In this document: piece after piece, positions 35,662-45,400 of the stretch
How the letters are laid out: each line of letters begins with the position of its first letter
How positions within the stretch are numbered: the stretch's first letter is position 1
Made by a program: the position numbers and the translations under genes
Assembly (NCBI RefSeq): GCF_000764225.1
Contig: NZ_JQED01000045.1
Coordinates: forward strand, 1-64,000
DNA: 64,000 bases
Direction of reading: 5' to 3'
DNA from: Colwellia psychrerythraea
Lineage (GTDB): Bacteria; Pseudomonadota; Gammaproteobacteria; Enterobacterales; Alteromonadaceae
Notes under the pieces: generated by a model
Database searches by the model: none
The model's input: the letters and a program-made list of their open reading frames with translations, nothing else
What the model was told of the DNA's origin: nothing

Positions 35662-36560
35662 GACAGTTTTTTACGGCTAACATGAGTATAAAGTTGCGTG
35701 GTAAGAATGCTGGCATGTCCTAACATTTCTTGGATATGACGTAAATCAGCACCATTATCTAACATGGTGGTTGCGGTATTATGGCGGAATAAGTGGCAAG
35801 CGCCTGTGCGGTCAAACCCTGCTATTTTGACATATTGAGAGGCCATATCTGATAGTTTACCTGGTACATAGCGTTTACCATTGTTAGCCAAAAATAATGC
35901 CTTCCCTGAACCAATGAATGCAAACATGGGTCGTATCTTACCGATGTAGAACGCTAGCCATTCACAACCTCGTTGGCTAATTGGCACCAAACGCTCTTTC
36001 TTGCCTTTACCATGTACACGAACCATTTTCCCGGTAAAGTCGATATCATCACCATTGAGCTTAACCAGCTCGCCACGGCGAATACCGGTGGCAAAGAATG
36101 TTTCGAGTATAGCTCTATCTCTTAGCCCCTTAATGCCAAACAATAACGGCTGCTCTAAGATAATTTCTATTTCTTCAACACTGTATAGGGCTTTCGGTAT
36201 CTGATGCCCCTTACTTGGCAGCTCTATGTCAGCTAGCGTATTTTTAGCTAGTAATCCCTTTCTGTGCATATACTTCACAAAAGTTTTTACATAGGTAAGC
36301 AAATTACGCTTTTGGGCAGGGCTTAGTGGATCATTATCTAGCGCTTTACGGTATGAGTTCAAATAATTGGCATAATCATCCATCAAATCCAAATCAATTT
36401 GGTCAATGAGTGTAATATTCCGATCTAAACACCAAAGAAAGAATTTCTTTAGACCACCACGTTTATTACGCACAGTATCTGAGCCTTGCGACTTAGCAAG
36501 GCAAAGCTCAAGATAGTATTGTACACATCGCCAGATGCGCTTAGTGGTAGGCTTTTGCAT
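35607..36560 (-). CDS. XerC/D-like tyrosine recombinase of an IS21-associated element
   Basis: A 317-residue tyrosine recombinase. The catalytic residues are visible in ATGIRRGEL (Arg), HGKGKKERLVP (Lys), HLFRHNTA (His-Arg), LGHAS (His) and TTQLYTHV (nucleophile Tyr). The N-terminal SAM-like domain covers about residues 5-95. It overlaps the upstream small gene by 20 bases, so it belongs to the istA-istB cluster. Its last 17 codons, with the bases after the stop, are repeated at 32842-32895. Confidence 0.88.
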   Translation of the reverse strand: MQKPTTKRIWRCVQYYLELCLAKSQGSDTVRNKRGGLKKFFLWCLDRNITLIDQIDLDLMDDYANYLNSYRKALDNDPLSPAQKRNLLTYVKTFVKYMHRKGLLAKNTLADIELPSKGHQIPKALYSVEEIEIILEQPLLFGIKGLRDRAILETFFATGIRRGELVKLNGDDIDFTGKMVRVHGKGKKERLVPISQRGCEWLAFYIGKIRPMFAFIGSGKALFLANNGKRYVPGKLSDMASQYVKIAGFDRTGACHLFRHNTATTMLDNGADLRHIQEMLGHASILTTQLYTHVSRKKLSEVYEATHPSAEGGSGLF

Positions 36561-37029
36561 TTATCAGCTCTTTAGCATATGACATACCTGTATCAACAAA
36601 AGCTTTGGGCTCAGGCTTATGCCAATAAATTATTAGTTTATCCCCTTTGCGAGTACGACCGATACGATACCCTGTTGCAGAGATTATATTGTCTCGCTCA
36701 TCCACAGATGAAAAAACAATACACCCACGAAACAGTTCATGACCGCTGGCACGAATTAACCCGCAACGTTGTAAACTACCACGAATAGCAGCCCTTTCTG
36801 GGGACTTAGCTTTGGGTAAGTACGTTCCCATAGTCCTATCACAGAAACCAACAAATGCATCTACACAGTGGTCATCAAGCACTTGACAATGAGACTGTAC
36901 AAATTGCTGGGCTATTTGACTATTTAGATAGCGTTGTTGGTAATAGGTGAATGTTTGTTTTATATGTACCTCATCCAGATTTATTTGCCCTAATACTGCT
37001 AGATATTGATGCTGATTAATGTTCATCAT
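36541..37029 (-). CDS. Small DnaG-core-like protein in the IS21 cluster
   Basis: A 162-163 residue protein lying between istB and the recombinase, overlapping both (26 and 20 bases). Residues about 95-150 resemble the N-terminal part of the DnaG primase RNA-polymerase core: LIRASGHELFRGCIVFSSVD is like the primase pattern GRIMFPIRD, followed by NIISATGYRIG, like VVGFGGRAL. The zinc finger and the TOPRIM catalytic part are absent, so primase activity is unlikely. The start is ATG 37029 or 37026, with GGGAG upstream. Its function in transposition is unknown. This assignment is by pattern only. Confidence 0.6.
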   Translation of the reverse strand: MMNINQHQYLAVLGQINLDEVHIKQTFTYYQQRYLNSQIAQQFVQSHCQVLDDHCVDAFVGFCDRTMGTYLPKAKSPERAAIRGSLQRCGLIRASGHELFRGCIVFSSVDERDNIISATGYRIGRTRKGDKLIIYWHKPEPKAFVDTGMSYAKELINAKAYH

Positions 37030-37777
37030 AATCTCCCTCATCTGTTATTCGCTTTAATTTACGAATTGACTCGCCTTTTAACTCTATTTTATGAGCGTTA
37101 TGAACAACCCTATCAAGTACTGAGTCCGCAATTGTTGAGTCTTGGAAGCTCTCATGCCATGTCGATACAGGGTATTGCGAGGTGATTAACAAAGAGCTAT
37201 TTAAATCTCGAGACTCTATTAACTCGAAAAACAAATGTCGCTCACCTTTTCCCATGAGTGCATTACCCCAATCATCAAGAATAAGTAATGGTGCACGGTT
37301 CATTTTCCTCAAGAACTGCTTCAGTTTCTCTTCTTTTTGCGCAGCTACCAGATCTAAAAACAAGGTAGACAAACGATAGAATAGAACAGGTATATGCTGC
37401 TTAATTGCCTCTTGAGCAATAGCACATGCCAATGTCGTTTTCCCCATACCAGTAGGGCCTATAATTAACAAGTGGTGATGTGCTTTTATCCAATCCGACG
37501 TGGCAAGCTGTGATACTTGGCTAGGCTTTAATGATGGATATAACTCATAATTAATATCGCTAATGAAAGTATTGGGATAGCGCAGCTTTGCTTGCTTAAG
37601 TAGAGTTTTGATGCGCTTTTCTGAATTAAACACAAGCTGACTATCTAGAATTTCACCAAATCTCGTTTCAAAGTCAAGCTTATGATAAGTCGTTGTACCA
37701 CATTGGTGCTCAAATGCTTGTAACGCGCCATTAAGTTTTAACTGTTCAAGTTTTGAAGTGATAAGTTTCTTATCCAT
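37016..37777 (-). CDS. istB: IS21-family helper ATPase
   Basis: A DnaC-like AAA+ ATPase that assists IstA in choosing and joining the target DNA. Walker A is IGPTGMGKTTLA, Walker B LLILDDWG, and the arginine region is SLLITSQYPVSTWHE. The start at 37777 (MDKKLITSKLEQLKL) has GAGGAG upstream, and the gene overlaps the end of istA by eight bases, as usual. Length 253 is normal. The longer frame to 37852 is unlikely. Confidence 0.92.
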   Translation of the reverse strand: MDKKLITSKLEQLKLNGALQAFEHQCGTTTYHKLDFETRFGEILDSQLVFNSEKRIKTLLKQAKLRYPNTFISDINYELYPSLKPSQVSQLATSDWIKAHHHLLIIGPTGMGKTTLACAIAQEAIKQHIPVLFYRLSTLFLDLVAAQKEEKLKQFLRKMNRAPLLILDDWGNALMGKGERHLFFELIESRDLNSSLLITSQYPVSTWHESFQDSTIADSVLDRVVHNAHKIELKGESIRKLKRITDEGDYDEH

Positions 37778-39314
37778 GATGACGCTCCTCGAAGTAATCT
37801 TTACCTCGAATATTACTGTGGCCAACACTATTAGACTCAGAGGTTGTGTCAAATGCTTTGGCTCGAATCACTAGCGCTAAATCAGTAGGTGTTGTTATGT
37901 TATGTGTAAGTGCATAATGGCATGCAGAAGAAAAAACTTCTTCGCCACAAGTGTCACATAGTTTTTGAAGTGCTGAACATCGCTTCCCTACAGCTCTCGA
38001 CTGAGGGTTCTTAGTAAACTCATATTGTTGCTCTACGAACCTTTCGGCGTCACTACTGATACCGTGCGCCCATGATAAGAAGACATCTTTGTTCTTGCGC
38101 GATTCGGCAAGGTGACTCGATTTCATGTGCTCGACCAATCGCGTTTCTCCTCTTTCTACTTCATTAATAATATGACGCGCAACTTCTTTGTTCTGATAAC
38201 GCACTATTAGCTCATTGTCTGTTGCTTGAACTAACACCCTATTATTGCGTAAATAGTACGGAACAGAATAATAATGTCCATCATGCAATATCATATAATC
38301 CACAGGTACAGTGACAACTCGTTGTACATTCATTGCTTTATAAGGCTGGGCAGGAAGCTGATTTAGCGCCTTCTTCTCATCTCTATCAAATAAGTCATTC
38401 CGGCTAAAAGTGAACTTTTGAAAAAGTAATTTATTTAGTTTATCGACTTCCTGGATAAGGTACGCATTAACTTCAAAAGCACTAAAAAATGTCACGTCAT
38501 TTTTCATTGGAACGAGAACCCGTTGGGTGATAAATTTCACTGCGGCTTCAGCATTGCCATTATCGGTTGGTGTGGCTACACGAGATGTATCACATATACA
38601 CCCATAGTGGCTGGCAAACGCTTTGGCATTGTCATTGAGGTTTGCAAGTCTTCCTGATTTTGTAACCATAGCTTTAGCATTATCAAATTGAACCACCTCT
38701 GGCACGCCACCGTAATACCCTATGGCTTTAGTTAATGCATACACCCAGCTTTTTGAGGTCATATCTGAAGTTGCGAAGGCAAAGAGTTTTTTCGAATAAC
38801 CCAAACATGCAACAAAAATGCTTAGAGCTATTTCTTTACCACGTGCCTGGTAATGAACTTTCATACCAGCGTAATCAATAAACATCACTTCACCTGGAAG
38901 ATATTGTTGTTTCATCACGGCTCTTCGGTTTCGATTATCATCACGCACCAATTCAAAGTAACGTGTTTTACCGTATGCTTTATCTCCATATTTAGCTTTG
39001 TATTCTAAAAACTGAACTGTGCAACTTTTTCTATATTTTGTTTTCTTTAGTCTTTCTTTATGATGTGCCTCAAAGTCAGGGAGGATTTTGTCATACTGCT
39101 GTGCATATTTTTTGGGGTAGATAGCTTGGAACAGCTCATCATCATTAAGTTTTTCTATTTCTTTATAAGTTATAGGTAATTGGAGAACTTTCTTTCTCAA
39201 GCGTCCTATAATTTGGTGTGAGCTATTATTCAACCTAGCAATTTGCCGGTTAGAATAAATGCCAAAACAACATAGCAGTCTCAAGTTTTCTCGTAATGTA
39301 TTTACAGCTTTCAT
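37770..39314 (-). CDS. istA: IS21-family transposase
   Basis: A 514-residue DDE transposase. The N-terminus holds a helix-turn-helix (NRQIARLNNSSHQIIGRL). The DDE residues lie in MFIDYAG (first Asp), VVQFDNAKA (second Asp) and TDNGNAEAAV (Glu). Length and its overlap with istB fit IS21. No frameshift or stop, so it is probably active. It is unusual in leading a co-directional series of four overlapping genes that ends with a tyrosine recombinase. Confidence 0.92.
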   Translation of the reverse strand: MKAVNTLRENLRLLCCFGIYSNRQIARLNNSSHQIIGRLRKKVLQLPITYKEIEKLNDDELFQAIYPKKYAQQYDKILPDFEAHHKERLKKTKYRKSCTVQFLEYKAKYGDKAYGKTRYFELVRDDNRNRRAVMKQQYLPGEVMFIDYAGMKVHYQARGKEIALSIFVACLGYSKKLFAFATSDMTSKSWVYALTKAIGYYGGVPEVVQFDNAKAMVTKSGRLANLNDNAKAFASHYGCICDTSRVATPTDNGNAEAAVKFITQRVLVPMKNDVTFFSAFEVNAYLIQEVDKLNKLLFQKFTFSRNDLFDRDEKKALNQLPAQPYKAMNVQRVVTVPVDYMILHDGHYYSVPYYLRNNRVLVQATDNELIVRYQNKEVARHIINEVERGETRLVEHMKSSHLAESRKNKDVFLSWAHGISSDAERFVEQQYEFTKNPQSRAVGKRCSALQKLCDTCGEEVFSSACHYALTHNITTPTDLALVIRAKAFDTTSESNSVGHSNIRGKDYFEERHHG

Positions 39315-39415
39315 AAATCACCTCTGTTTAGTTAAAACAAAGGCGCACGAGGCACCTTGACAAACTAGCGGTCTAGTACCAAACTTACTCTGTCGGCTTC
39401 TCATTCGACAAAGAA

Positions 39416-39458
39416 CACAAGTCTCAGTATTAGGTTCCAGCCTTACTGAGATTTTGTG
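39416..39458 (-). terminator. Hairpin after the 103-residue gene
   Basis: CACAA-G-TCTCAGTA at 39416-39429 pairs with TACTGAGA-TT-TTGTG at 39444-39458, with a 14-base loop and small internal bulge. On the minus strand it lies 32 bases past the stop of the gene ending at 39490 and is followed by TTCTTTG. It may end that transcript before istA. Confidence 0.5.
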
Positions 39459-39489
39459 TTTGTGCACCTCAATAAAATTATCTATTCAT

Positions 39490-39801
39490 TTATTCCTCCT
39501 TGATCGATACGCATGTTTGATCGCAACGTTGTAGTGCAATCCAAGTTGCTACATCTTTTGTTAAAGCGAACTTTCCTCGTCTTTTAGAAATACTAAAGAC
39601 TGTTATTGGAATGGTTTGTTTGTAAATTGCTTGCCTGAAAGAATCACTCGTTTGATACCCCAGTGCTTGATAAAGGGGGATCCCAGTCATCATTGGCCCA
39701 TGTAGAGTTAATAGCTCATGGAACAGATCATTTGTAAGTTTTTCAATTAAACTATTTGAGCTTAATTCACTCATATGCATTAACCAATCACAAAGGGACA
39801 T
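39490..39801 (-). CDS. Small putative DNA-binding protein
   Basis: A 103-residue protein. The C-terminal half (PLYQALGYQTSDSFRQAIYKQ, then FSISKRRGKFALTKDVATWI) is like the winged helix of AlpA/excisionase-type proteins, in which a helix is followed by a basic turn and an ALTKDV-type element. It could be the regulator of the element or its directionality factor. It lies between the istA gene and three GTTACATT repeats. Confidence in function is low. Confidence 0.5.
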   Translation of the reverse strand: MSLCDWLMHMSELSSNSLIEKLTNDLFHELLTLHGPMMTGIPLYQALGYQTSDSFRQAIYKQTIPITVFSISKRRGKFALTKDVATWIALQRCDQTCVSIKEE

Positions 39802-39865
39802 ATATCAACAGTAGTGAATGATTTTAGAGTTAGCTAATGACTAGTGGGATAGGCAAGCTAGAATA

Positions 39866-39979
39866 AAAGTTACATTTGATGTATTGGTTTTGACCAATTT
39901 AATGGGGTGTTACATTGATTAAAGTAAAATTTAGAACCAATATTAAGGTTTATACCTAATTAAAGTTACATTCAATGTT
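39866..39979. repeat. Three GTTACATT iterons and an inverted repeat, probable element end
   Basis: AAAGTTACATTTGATGT (39866-39882), GTTACATTGAT (39909-39919) and AAAGTTACATTCAATGTT (39962-39979) are spaced 43 and 53 bases apart. ATTGGT at 39883-39888 is inverted at 39893-39898 (ACCAAT). Multiple terminal repeats near an end are typical of IS21 elements, where IstA binds. The matching left end was not found. Confidence 0.5.
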
Positions 39980-40108
39980 CAGGAAAGGCACTGGTGTGGC
40001 GTTTTTAATTACATTTTGAGATATTAATGACTCTCTAATGGAAATTTATTCTAAAAAAAAGTAGGGAGGCCATATAGGTCACTCAACTATAGACTGGCAA
40101 CAATAGCG

Positions 40109-40924
40109 GTGATTTGTGGAATTCACACGCTGACAGGTATCTCAACGCCATCAGAATTCGAAAAGCAGTTTTTTGGTGAAAAAACATCAAGTCGACTCTG
40201 GACTAGTATATTTAACAAAAACAACCTAAGCCCTTCACTGTTAGAACATATCAACTCACTTTCCCCGATACTCTTTGATATTTATGTTCACCCACTTTGG
40301 CACATGGTATCACCAAACAAACCGACTAACAGTGTATGGTCAACAATGTACAAAAGGTTACCTAGAAAACTAGTAAAAATCCTCATCGTACTGAGAGAAG
40401 GGATACAAAAAAATCATTCATCTTTAGACACCACGCATGAGTTAATACGAGAGTTACTTTTTCTCGATGCAATAGATTCATTAGCTTGCTTTGCTGGCCT
40501 ATTAAATGAAATCAAGTATCAACAAAACGTCTTTACTCCTTCATTATTAGCTGGCTTTTATAATGCGCTCTTTTCTACATTAATGGAGCCGCCATTTTGT
40601 GGTTGCCGACACTTCATTCTAAGCTACCTACAGCAAGTGTTCTTTCAAAAACACACGTTATTAAGATATCATTGGAAAATTGACAAACAAGATATTGATG
40701 TTTTTTTGTCTGGTTTTGATATTAAAGAGGACGGTATTCCTGACATAGAGTTTTATTTTTACAAGCACGTATTAATCAATTCAGTTGTAAAAGCCATGAA
40801 AGAAAATAATTATCTACTCATTGGCGATATACCATCTAATCCATCAAGAAAAATCCATCGCCTTACAAATGAACTGAGGTGGCTATCCGAAAGGATCATA
40901 TTCCAGATAGATGGTTGCAAATAA
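40109..40924 (+). CDS. Uncharacterised protein of the mobile region
   Basis: A 271-residue, mostly helical protein that I do not recognise. The start is GTG 40109, but the frame is open back to 40055 and a strong Shine-Dalgarno (GGGAGG at 40064-40069) is followed by no start codon in range, so the 5' end may be damaged. It lies between the IS21 repeats and an orphan HipS-like gene, on the opposite strand to its neighbours. Confidence 0.5.
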   Translation: MICGIHTLTGISTPSEFEKQFFGEKTSSRLWTSIFNKNNLSPSLLEHINSLSPILFDIYVHPLWHMVSPNKPTNSVWSTMYKRLPRKLVKILIVLREGIQKNHSSLDTTHELIRELLFLDAIDSLACFAGLLNEIKYQQNVFTPSLLAGFYNALFSTLMEPPFCGCRHFILSYLQQVFFQKHTLLRYHWKIDKQDIDVFLSGFDIKEDGIPDIEFYFYKHVLINSVVKAMKENNYLLIGDIPSNPSRKIHRLTNELRWLSERIIFQIDGCK

Positions 40925-41059
40925 AGCAATAAATTCAAGAGAAGCTTTATACTTACTAATGTGGACTTTTTGAACTTTTTTCACATTCCTAAATTGACAG
41001 AATTAGAGCTGTTCAAAATTAGTTAATGATAGTAAGAGGTCAACTCATTGGATTAACAA

Positions 41060-41398
41060 CTAAGGTTCATCATTAATTATGGATAAGGCGCCTATTAGCT
41101 CTTTACCATTTGCTAATAACAAACCAAAAATATCGTCTTCATTTATTCCACCTTTTTCACATTGTATTTTTTTTAGCCAGCCTTCACTTGCTAAGTTCAA
41201 AAAAAAGGGTGGTAGTTCATCAAACTTATAAGGTGTTTCTGTTAATGGGAAATGAAAACCAATTGGTGAACCAGCACTTATATAATCCGCTAAGTACTGA
41301 AACACATAGTTTTCAGAGTTTCCATTTTTATATTCTGTTAATGAGCCTGCTAAAACGCCATTAACAAGTATATTAGCTCTTCGTTTTATATGTGACAT
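41060..41398 (-). CDS. HipA N-terminal-domain protein (HipS-like), orphan
   Basis: A 112-residue stand-alone N-terminal subdomain of HipA. The features are ILVNGVLAGSLTEY, IGFHFPLTETPY, LPPFFLNLASEGWL and DIFGLLLANGKELIGALSI. In HipBST toxin systems this piece is a separate gene (HipS) beside HipB and the HipT kinase. Neither partner is seen here: the kinase position downstream holds no kinase frame. It may be an orphan antitoxin-like remnant. The start is ATG 41398 with GGAGAAG upstream. Confidence 0.75.
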   Translation of the reverse strand: MSHIKRRANILVNGVLAGSLTEYKNGNSENYVFQYLADYISAGSPIGFHFPLTETPYKFDELPPFFLNLASEGWLKKIQCEKGGINEDDIFGLLLANGKELIGALSIINDEP

Positions 41399-41410
41399 GC
41401 ACTTCTCCAT

Positions 41411-42470
41411 AACGTTTGAACCTATATTTTATTATTGAACAATATTTTATCCAGTTACTTAAACCTAAAGCAATGGCTTCATATTTTATTTTTCTAATTG
41501 GCAATTTGTCCTTATGTGACTAAAATGCAATACGCCTCCAAGACCCCTTCATTTGATCAACTATATTAAATCCGCAATAGGTGGTTAATTAATTTTAAGT
41601 AACTTTCTCACATGAGAGTAAACTGCTATTAGTCTTCTCTGGTCCATCTACTGGCACCAATGGCGCATTAACTTTGGCAATCATGGTCCATTTCACTGGA
41701 ATATACAGGTGTAAATTCCGCCCCCTAAGAACCAGATGTACCAACCAAAGGGGCCACAGTAGTCAGTTGAGTTGGACCACGATTACCAGTACGTGGACCA
41801 CATAGCTCGACAGGTTAGACTGTACTGACCTCACTTTTTTAATATAGTAGTTCGATTAAATTGACGTTAGTCGCCATCAACTTTTGAGTTTAACTTAAAG
41901 CTCACAGGATGGTGAGCTGAAAAACGTGCTCTACATTAATTATGTTTATAGGTGGAAAATAACGTATGACTGTTCCACCCAATTGCATCGACATTTACCA
42001 TTCAATTACATACAGCGTTGCCATATAACAAATGACAAACATTCTATAAAGCAGTCATTAGAATGATTATCCGAAAGGACCGCTTGGATACGATAGCGGA
42101 CATTAAAATCAATAGATTTTTGAGCTGTTTTTAGTGTTCATGAGACGTTGAGTTACCTTTATCTTGATAGTCCGCTCCGCCACAATTGCGGTCATTCGCC
42201 TTTGTTTAAATTCAGATAAAATAGAGTATTAGTTCTATCTCGGTTTCGCCCCCAAAGTGAGATAGAAATCTAAAATAAGGTTTCCTTGCAATCCATCATT
42301 AACTAATATTAATAGTCAACGAAAGAAGTCTGAAATGAGACTTCACGATACTAATAGTCCTCATCAGAAAGCGACTAAAAATATGAGATAGAATACCGAG
42401 CAAAGAAAGTAGAAACAAAGCGCATCAAGTATGCTGTAGGCACCCGTGGATGCCTACTCTTATAAGTTAT
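41411..42470. other. 1.06-kb stretch without genes
   Basis: No gene is supported on either strand. It contains a MITE-like repeat (41640-41800), a hairpin TTCTATCTC/GAGATAGAA (42233-42241, 42259-42267), and a stem GTAGGCA/TGCCTAC (42436-42442, 42451-42457) that could end the RTX transcript, though without a U-tract. It looks like decayed mobile DNA. Confidence 0.5.
41640..41800. repeat. MITE-like repeat with TGGTCCA ends
   Basis: TGGTCCATCTACTGG at 41640-41654 has a near copy at 41684-41699 and an inverted copy, CCAGTACGTGGACCA, at 41786-41800 (13 of 15 positions). Another TGGACCA at 41773-41779 belongs to the same set. The layout, inverted ends with inner repeats around about 160 non-coding bases, is that of a miniature element or the fused ends of a lost insertion sequence. 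Confidence 0.45.
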
Positions 42471-45400
42471 TTACATAATACTTTCGATAACAGGTAAAAC
42501 AATTGAGTTACTTGTTTTTGACAACTCCAATCCTGAGTCGTCAGACGCATCATCAAAGCTTGAGTATGACTGAATTAATAGGTTCAAATTTGAGTCAGTT
42601 GATGAACTTTCAGCAGTCGATAATCCTATATTTGCAAAGATATCTGTCGTTTCCCACACTGTACCATCAGAAAACTCAAACTGCTCAATACGGAGACTAT
42701 TTGGAGAATAACCATTTACTAACGTAATGACTTGCTCATCAGATAATGTAATCAACAAATCACTATGATTCACACTAACACTGATATTATCTGCGGTTAT
42801 ACCCACGCCAAAACGCAAAATATCTGAACCACTGTAATCATTAATCGTATCGTTACCGTCACCTAAATTATACAGGTAAGCATCATCACCTTTACCGCCA
42901 TAAACTCTATCATCACCTAAGCCCATATCATAAGTTGTACCATTGCGGAGGTATTGATTGTTAACATAACCATCTCCGTCGGAGCCAGCAATCACCATAT
43001 TCGCCAGAATATCTACCCCGTCCCAGATTGTGCCATCAGCAAATTCAAACTGCTCAATACGACTATTATTTGAGTGATTCCAATTGGCTATGGTAATTAC
43101 TTGACCATCAGACAACGTGATTAACATATCGGTATTTTCTGCACTCACACTGATATTATCCACCGTTATACCCGCACCAAAACGTAAAATATCTGAACCA
43201 CTGTAATCATTAATCGTATCGTTACCGTCACCTAAATTATACAGGTAAGCATCATCTCCTTTCCCCCCATAAACAGAGTCATTACCTACACTCGTCTCAT
43301 AGGTCGTGCTGTGAAGTAGGTATTGGTTATTGATAGAGTCATCACCGTCTGTACCAGTAACCACCATATTCCCGAGAATATCTGCCGCTGCCCAAGTGGT
43401 ACCATCAGCAAATTCAAACTGCTCTATGCGACTACTATAAGAGTGATACCAACTGGTAATGGTAATCACTTGTCCATCAGACAAGGTAATTAACATATCC
43501 TTTTCATTAGCACTCACACTAATATTATCTGCTGTTATACCTGCGCCAAAGCGTATGATGTCTGAGCCACCATAATCATTAATCGTGTCGTTACCGTCAC
43601 CTAAGTTATAAAGGTAAGCATCATCTCCTTTCCCCCCATAAATAGAGTCATTACCTAGACCCGTATTATAGGTAGTACTGTGAAGTAGGTATTGGTTATT
43701 GATCGTGTCATCACCGTCGGAACCAGCAATCACCATATTCGCCAGGATATCTGCCGCGTTCCAGGTTGTGCCATCAGCAAATTCAAACTGCTCAATGCGA
43801 CTAGAGTATGAAGAGTACCAATTAGTGATGGTTACCGTCTCCCCTGAAGCAAAGCTAATCAGCATATCTCTTTCATTTGCTTGAACTAGAATGTTTTCGG
43901 GAGTGATACCTACGCCAAGTAATAATGTGTCTGAGCCTGATGAGTCACTGATTACATCATTACCATCACCTATATCAAATAGGTAGCTATCATCACCTGT
44001 GCCACCACTGACAATATCATTGCCTAAACCAGTATCATAATTGGTACCATAACTTAAATATTGATAGTTAATACTATCGTCATCATCGGTACCCATAACT
44101 ACCGTATTAGCCAGTATTTCAGTCGTGTCCCAACTTGTACCATCCAAAAAGTTCAATTGATTAAATGATAATTGGGTTAAATTGTTATCGACAAAAATGA
44201 TTGAACCCTCACCTGAATTCGATATGGTAAAGTCCCCATCATAAGATAAAGTCATGCCCATTCTCGTTCTTCCGGATTGGAGCCTACCATTTGCATAAAG
44301 CCTGAGTACCTCTGCTCGTGAAAGCTCTCGAATCCAGCCCCATCCTCCACTAACAGTATTATCTTGACCATCATTATCTCTAACCCTAAGTGAACCAGGG
44401 CCATCAAAATCGTAGTCATCTGAAGCAATTCCACCCTGTACGGTATCTGTACCTCCCCCTGTTTTATAGATATAGCCTTCTGTTGAATATGAATCATCAA
44501 AATGATCATCCCCCTCAGTTCCAGTTCTCACTTGACGAACTGTATCAGCCTTGGGCTCTGTTAAGAGTATGCTAGCCTGATATATGTCATCCCAATTGAC
44601 AGAACTATCATCAAAATCAAAGAACAACTTTTCTATTTGGTTTTCTGTGTTAACTAACGCGTTCTGGATAGTTATTTTGTCTCCAGTTAAAGTGCCGTTA
44701 TCATCCAGTATTTTAATAATGACATCTTGTCCGAGAAAGTCTTGACTAATACGAATATTATCTGGTCTTATACCACTGAACTCTATTTCATCTACGCCAC
44801 TAATATCATTAATAATATCTTTACCGTCACCCAAAGAAAAATAATAGTAATCGTTACCCCCACCACCATTTAAGGTGTCATTACCCGAGCGGCCCTCTAA
44901 CTCGTCACTGTCACCATAACCGTTTAAAATGTCATCCCCAAAGGTGCCTATTAATCCATCACTACCTTCAGTACCTTCTACATTACTATAAGGCTCTATA
45001 GCGGGTCTAAATAACTCATTGAAATTTAAATCATGATAATCAGTTGAACCCCATGAGTCTTGATTTCCATCTTGAATGCGAATCCCTTTGACACCAAGCC
45101 CAATATATTGATCTACAAGTCGAACAGATGATGCTTGTCTAGCACCATAACGGTCTGCCATAAAAATGACCATATCATTGCCATCACGCTCAGCCCAAAT
45201 AAATTCATCATTCACTCCTTTGAGGCACAAATCTCCCCTTTTATCTTCAATTCCACCGATTATGTTCGATGTATCCTTTATCGTGTCGTGACCACTACCT
45301 GCATTAATATAATAATAATTCCAACCTGAAGTTCCAATAAATAAGTCGTCCTGTATCGTACCATATAGTACGCTTTCAGCGCCGTCATCATAAATGGTAT

